This document shows positions 62,248 to 64,000 of a stretch of DNA of 64,000 nucleotides, piece by piece; within the stretch, counting starts at the first letter, position 1, and each line of letters starts with the position of its first letter. The notes below the pieces were generated by a model. The model saw nothing but the letters and a program-made list of their open reading frames with translations, was not told the DNA's origin and did no database searches. The position numbers and the translations under genes are program-made. This DNA comes from Lysobacter luteus (lineage in GTDB: Bacteria; Pseudomonadota; Gammaproteobacteria; Xanthomonadales; Xanthomonadaceae), in contig NZ_OU015430.1 in the NCBI RefSeq assembly GCF_907164845.1, positions 610,001-674,000 of the forward strand, given 5' to 3'.

Positions 62248-62294
62248 GCACAACATATCGGGTTGCCGTAGCTTGTCAACACTAAATGTTGTGG
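62248..62294 (-). promoter_or_regulatory. nrdA promoter with two NrdR boxes
   Basis: On the minus strand, CCACAACATTTAGTGT (62279-62294) and ACCCGATATGTTGTGC (62248-62263) each match the 16-bp NrdR box (ACACTATATATAGTGT type) at most positions. Their starts are 31 bp apart, the usual three helical turns. TTGACA (62274-62279) and TATGTT (62252-62257) with a 16-base spacer form the promoter; the second box covers the -10. The predicted transcription start coincides with the riboswitch 5' end. A 16-bp spaced pair like this is a strong NrdR arrangement. Confidence 0.85.
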
Positions 62295-62334
62295 TGTTTA
62301 GGCCGGTCAGACATAAGGGCGGATGGATCGGAGG

Positions 62335-62405
62335 GGCGGCTGCCGGGTGGCCTGGACAGTCGCTCCCCGATACTCGCTTGGTGTCCAGGCCACCCGGCAG
62401 CCGCC
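62335..62405 (-). repeat. 71-nt hairpin element, copy 2
   Basis: Arms at 62335-62357 and 62383-62405 are perfect 23-bp complements around a 25-nt loop (62358-62382). Read on the minus strand the loop is the same as in the other copies (ACCAAGCGAGT, A, TCGGGGAGCGACT). It lies in the gap between nrdA and pgk, inverted relative to copy 3. Confidence 0.92.
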
Positions 62406-62412
62406 TGGGAAG

Positions 62413-62480
62413 AACACGGGCGCTTGTGAAAACAAGCGAGGGCAGTGCTTGAGGCTTCGGCACTGCCCCCAACACGGGCG
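62413..62480. repeat. Two small hairpins between 10-bp direct repeats
   Basis: AACACGGGCG occurs at 62413-62422 and again at 62471-62480. Between them lie CGCTTGT-GAAA-ACAAGCG (62421-62438, a seven-pair stem with a GNRA loop) and GGGCAGTGC...GCACTGCCC (62440-62468, nine pairs, 11-nt loop). The first hairpin overlaps the left repeat by two bases. This segment separates hairpin elements 2 and 3. No protein-coding sense was found. Confidence 0.75.
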
Positions 62481-62520
62481 ACGCGTCTGCTCTTGCTCTT
62501 CCGGTCGCGATGAATCCGAA

Positions 62521-62591
62521 GGCGGGGGCGCGGTGTTGTCGCAACCAAGCGAGTATCGGGGAGCGACTTGCGGCAACACCGCGCCCCCGCC
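62521..62591 (+). repeat. 71-nt hairpin element, copy 3
   Basis: Arms at 62521-62543 and 62569-62591 pair over 23 bp (one G-U type mismatch) around the shared 25-nt loop (62544-62568). Loop sequence is identical to copy 2 after reverse complementing. The arms share little with copies 1 and 2 beyond a GGCG start and GGTG at positions 12-15. Confidence 0.92.
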
Positions 62592-62643
62592 CCCGCCCCC
62601 GCGAACACCATCTCGCCACAACACACCACGAGTGCACCCCGGT

Positions 62644-62672
62644 TTGCCCCACCATGCCCCCCCGCCGACAAT
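62644..62672 (+). promoter_or_regulatory. Putative pgk promoter
   Basis: TTGCCC (62644-62649) and GACAAT (62667-62672) with a 17-base spacer lie about 55 bases before the pgk start. Modest consensus match. Confidence 0.38.
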
Positions 62673-62725
62673 AGGCGGCTGACCGCCGTCCATTCCCGAC
62701 GCGCACCCACCTCACGGAAGCGACC

Positions 62726-63901
62726 ATGACCATCCTCCGCATGACCGACCTCGACCTCTCCGGCAAGCGCGTCCTCATCCGCGAGGACCTGAACGTGCCG
62801 ATCGACGCAAACGGCCGGATCACCTCGGAGCAGCGCATCACCGCGGCCCTGCCGACGCTCAAGCTGGCGCTGGAAAAGGGCGCGGCGGTGATGGTGATGT
62901 CGCACCGCGGCCGTCCGACCGAAGGCGAGTGGCGTCCGGAGGACTCGCTGGCGCCGGTGGCGGCGCGGCTGTCCGAGTTGCTCGGCATCGAGGTGCCGCT
63001 GGTGCGCGACTGGGTCGGCGGCGTGCCGGTCGAACCGGGCCAGCTTGTGTTGCTGGAGAACTGCCGGGTCAACGTCGGCGAGAAGAAGGACGATGAGGCG
63101 CTGGCGAAGGCTTACGCCGCACTGTGCGACGTGTTCGTCATGGACGCTTTCGGTACCGCCCACCGCGCGCAGGCGTCCACCCACGGCGTGATCCGCCACG
63201 CGGCCGTTGCCGCCGGCGGGCCGCTGCTGATGGCCGAACTGGATGCGCTGGGCAAGGCGCTCGACGAGCCGGCGCGGCCGCTGCTGGCCATCGTCGCCGG
63301 CTCCAAGGTCAGCACCAAGCTTGAGCTGCTGTCGTCGCTGGTGTCCAAGGTCGACCAGCTGATCGTCGGCGGTGGCATCGCCAACACCTTCATCGCCGCG
63401 CTCGGCCACGGTGTCGGCAAATCGCTGGTGGAGGCCGACCTGGTCGAGACGGCGCGGGAGATCATGGCCAACGCCAAGGCGCGTGGGGCGGAGATCCCGG
63501 TGCCGACCGACGTCGTCGTCGCCCCGGCATTTGCCGCCGATGCGCCGGCAACGGTCAAGCCGGTCGATGCCGTTGGCGCCGACGACATGATCCTCGACAT
63601 CGGCCCCGATACCGCGGCGCGCTACGCCGCGATGATCGCCGAAGCGGGGACCGTCGTCTGGAACGGGCCGGTCGGGGTATTCGAGTTCGATGCGTTCGGC
63701 AAGGGCACCGAGGCACTGGCGCGCGCCATCGCGGCGAGCAATGCCTTCTCGATCGCCGGTGGCGGCGACACCCTGGCGGCCGTCGACAAGTACGGCATCG
63801 AGGATGGCGTGTCCTACATCTCCACCGGGGGCGGCGCGTTCCTGGAGTTCCTCGAGGGCAAGGAGTTGCCGGCCGTCGCCGCACTCGCTGCGCGGGGGTG
63901 A
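62726..63901 (+). CDS. pgk: Phosphoglycerate kinase
   Basis: Glycolytic ATP-forming transfer between 1,3-bisphosphoglycerate and ADP. The 391-residue protein begins [25 protein letters not shown] and holds [37 protein letters not shown] and the C-terminal [14 protein letters not shown] nucleotide loop. GGAAG precedes the ATG. The terminal region abuts a gene on the other strand seven bases downstream. Confidence 0.97.
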   Translation: MTILRMTDLDLSGKRVLIREDLNVPIDANGRITSEQRITAALPTLKLALEKGAAVMVMSHRGRPTEGEWRPEDSLAPVAARLSELLGIEVPLVRDWVGGVPVEPGQLVLLENCRVNVGEKKDDEALAKAYAALCDVFVMDAFGTAHRAQASTHGVIRHAAVAAGGPLLMAELDALGKALDEPARPLLAIVAGSKVSTKLELLSSLVSKVDQLIVGGGIANTFIAALGHGVGKSLVEADLVETAREIMANAKARGAEIPVPTDVVVAPAFAADAPATVKPVDAVGADDMILDIGPDTAARYAAMIAEAGTVVWNGPVGVFEFDAFGKGTEALARAIAASNAFSIAGGGDTLAAVDKYGIEDGVSYISTGGGAFLEFLEGKELPAVAALAARG

Positions 63902-63908
63902 TCCACTC

Positions 63909-64000
63909 CTAGGTTCCCTGCCGCGCGCGCCAGTCGCCGGCCAGCACTCCGTAGATCGCGCTGTCGGTGACCTCACCGGCAACGCACCAGCGCTCGCGCA
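63909..64000 (-). CDS. C-terminal end of a probable GNAT acetyltransferase (partial)
   Basis: Only the last 29 residues are in the window: a minus-strand frame ending RERWCVAGEVTDSAIYGVLAGDWRA. The pattern D-S-x-x-Y-x-x-L-x-x-x-W is a common end of RimJ/RimL-type N-acetyltransferases. The rest lies beyond the right edge. The assignment rests on a short tail and could be wrong. It converges on pgk. Confidence 0.42.
   Translation of the reverse strand, partial: RERWCVAGEVTDSAIYGVLAGDWRARQGT

Noticed and set aside
62335-62591. Integron attC sites
   Set aside because: The hairpins have long perfect stems and a constant loop, and lack the R'/R'' core sites and extrahelical bases of attC; no integrase or cassette is nearby.

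Overview
This 64 kb window is GC-rich chromosomal DNA from a gammaproteobacterium of the Xanthomonadaceae/Lysobacteraceae type (Lysobacter or Luteimonas-like). This is inferred from the 23S/5S rRNA ends, gene content (UPF0149-pepP, pilMNOPQ, nrdAB, moxR-bat operon), many GTG starts and REP-like palindromes. It is a core-genome region. No prophage, transposase, CRISPR array or tRNA gene was seen.

Layout. 1-2.3 kb: the 3' end of a 23S rRNA gene, 5S rRNA and a terminator. 2.4-5.0 kb (minus): zapB-like, zapA, 6S RNA (ssrS), 5-formyl-THF cyclo-ligase, EVE-domain protein, rpiA. 5.1-9.6 kb: a very large periplasmic-propeller/PAS/GGDEF/EAL protein lying inside the otherwise classical ygfA-ssrS-zapA / ygfB-pepP neighbourhood. 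9.8-13 kb: UPF0149, pepP, pepQ. 13-18.4 kb: CHASE-PAS-GGDEF-EAL protein, then a PilZ/DUF1631 pair. 18.5-21.2 kb (minus): rph, rdgB, hemW. 21.2-29.4 kb (plus): yicC, gmk, rpoZ, spoT, ridA, recG, a nucleoside hydrolase and zinc-free L31 (rpmE2). Then gltA, an unrecognised conserved protein, and PBP1A divergent from the type IV pilus operon pilMNOPQ (34.5-39.5 kb). 39.7-46.6 kb: a six-gene moxR/DUF58/DUF4381/VWA/VWA-TPR/BatD operon. 46.7-50.2 kb: an SDF-family symporter and transketolase. 50.2-54.1 kb (minus): three cyclic-di-GMP genes (EAL, HD-GYP, double-REC-GGEEF). 54.2-56 kb: blaI and an M56 peptidase/TonB fusion behind two operators. 56-58 kb: S1/P1 nuclease and gap. 58.2-62.3 kb (minus): nrdAB. 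62.7-63.9 kb: pgk, then the tail of a probable GNAT protein.

The window is rich in cyclic-di-GMP functions: seven proteins make, break or bind it, and several carry degenerate catalytic or receiver motifs. It also encodes central carbon enzymes (rpiA, tkt, gap, pgk, gltA) and nucleotide metabolism (gmk, rdgB, spoT, nrdAB).

Two non-coding findings stand out. The nrdA leader carries two NrdR boxes 31 bp apart over a good promoter, followed by a recognisable adenosylcobalamin riboswitch. Three copies of a 71-nt hairpin family (one between hemW and rdgB, two between nrdA and pgk) share a near-invariant 25-nt loop while their 22-23 bp stems differ in sequence yet stay complementary. I do not recognise this element family.
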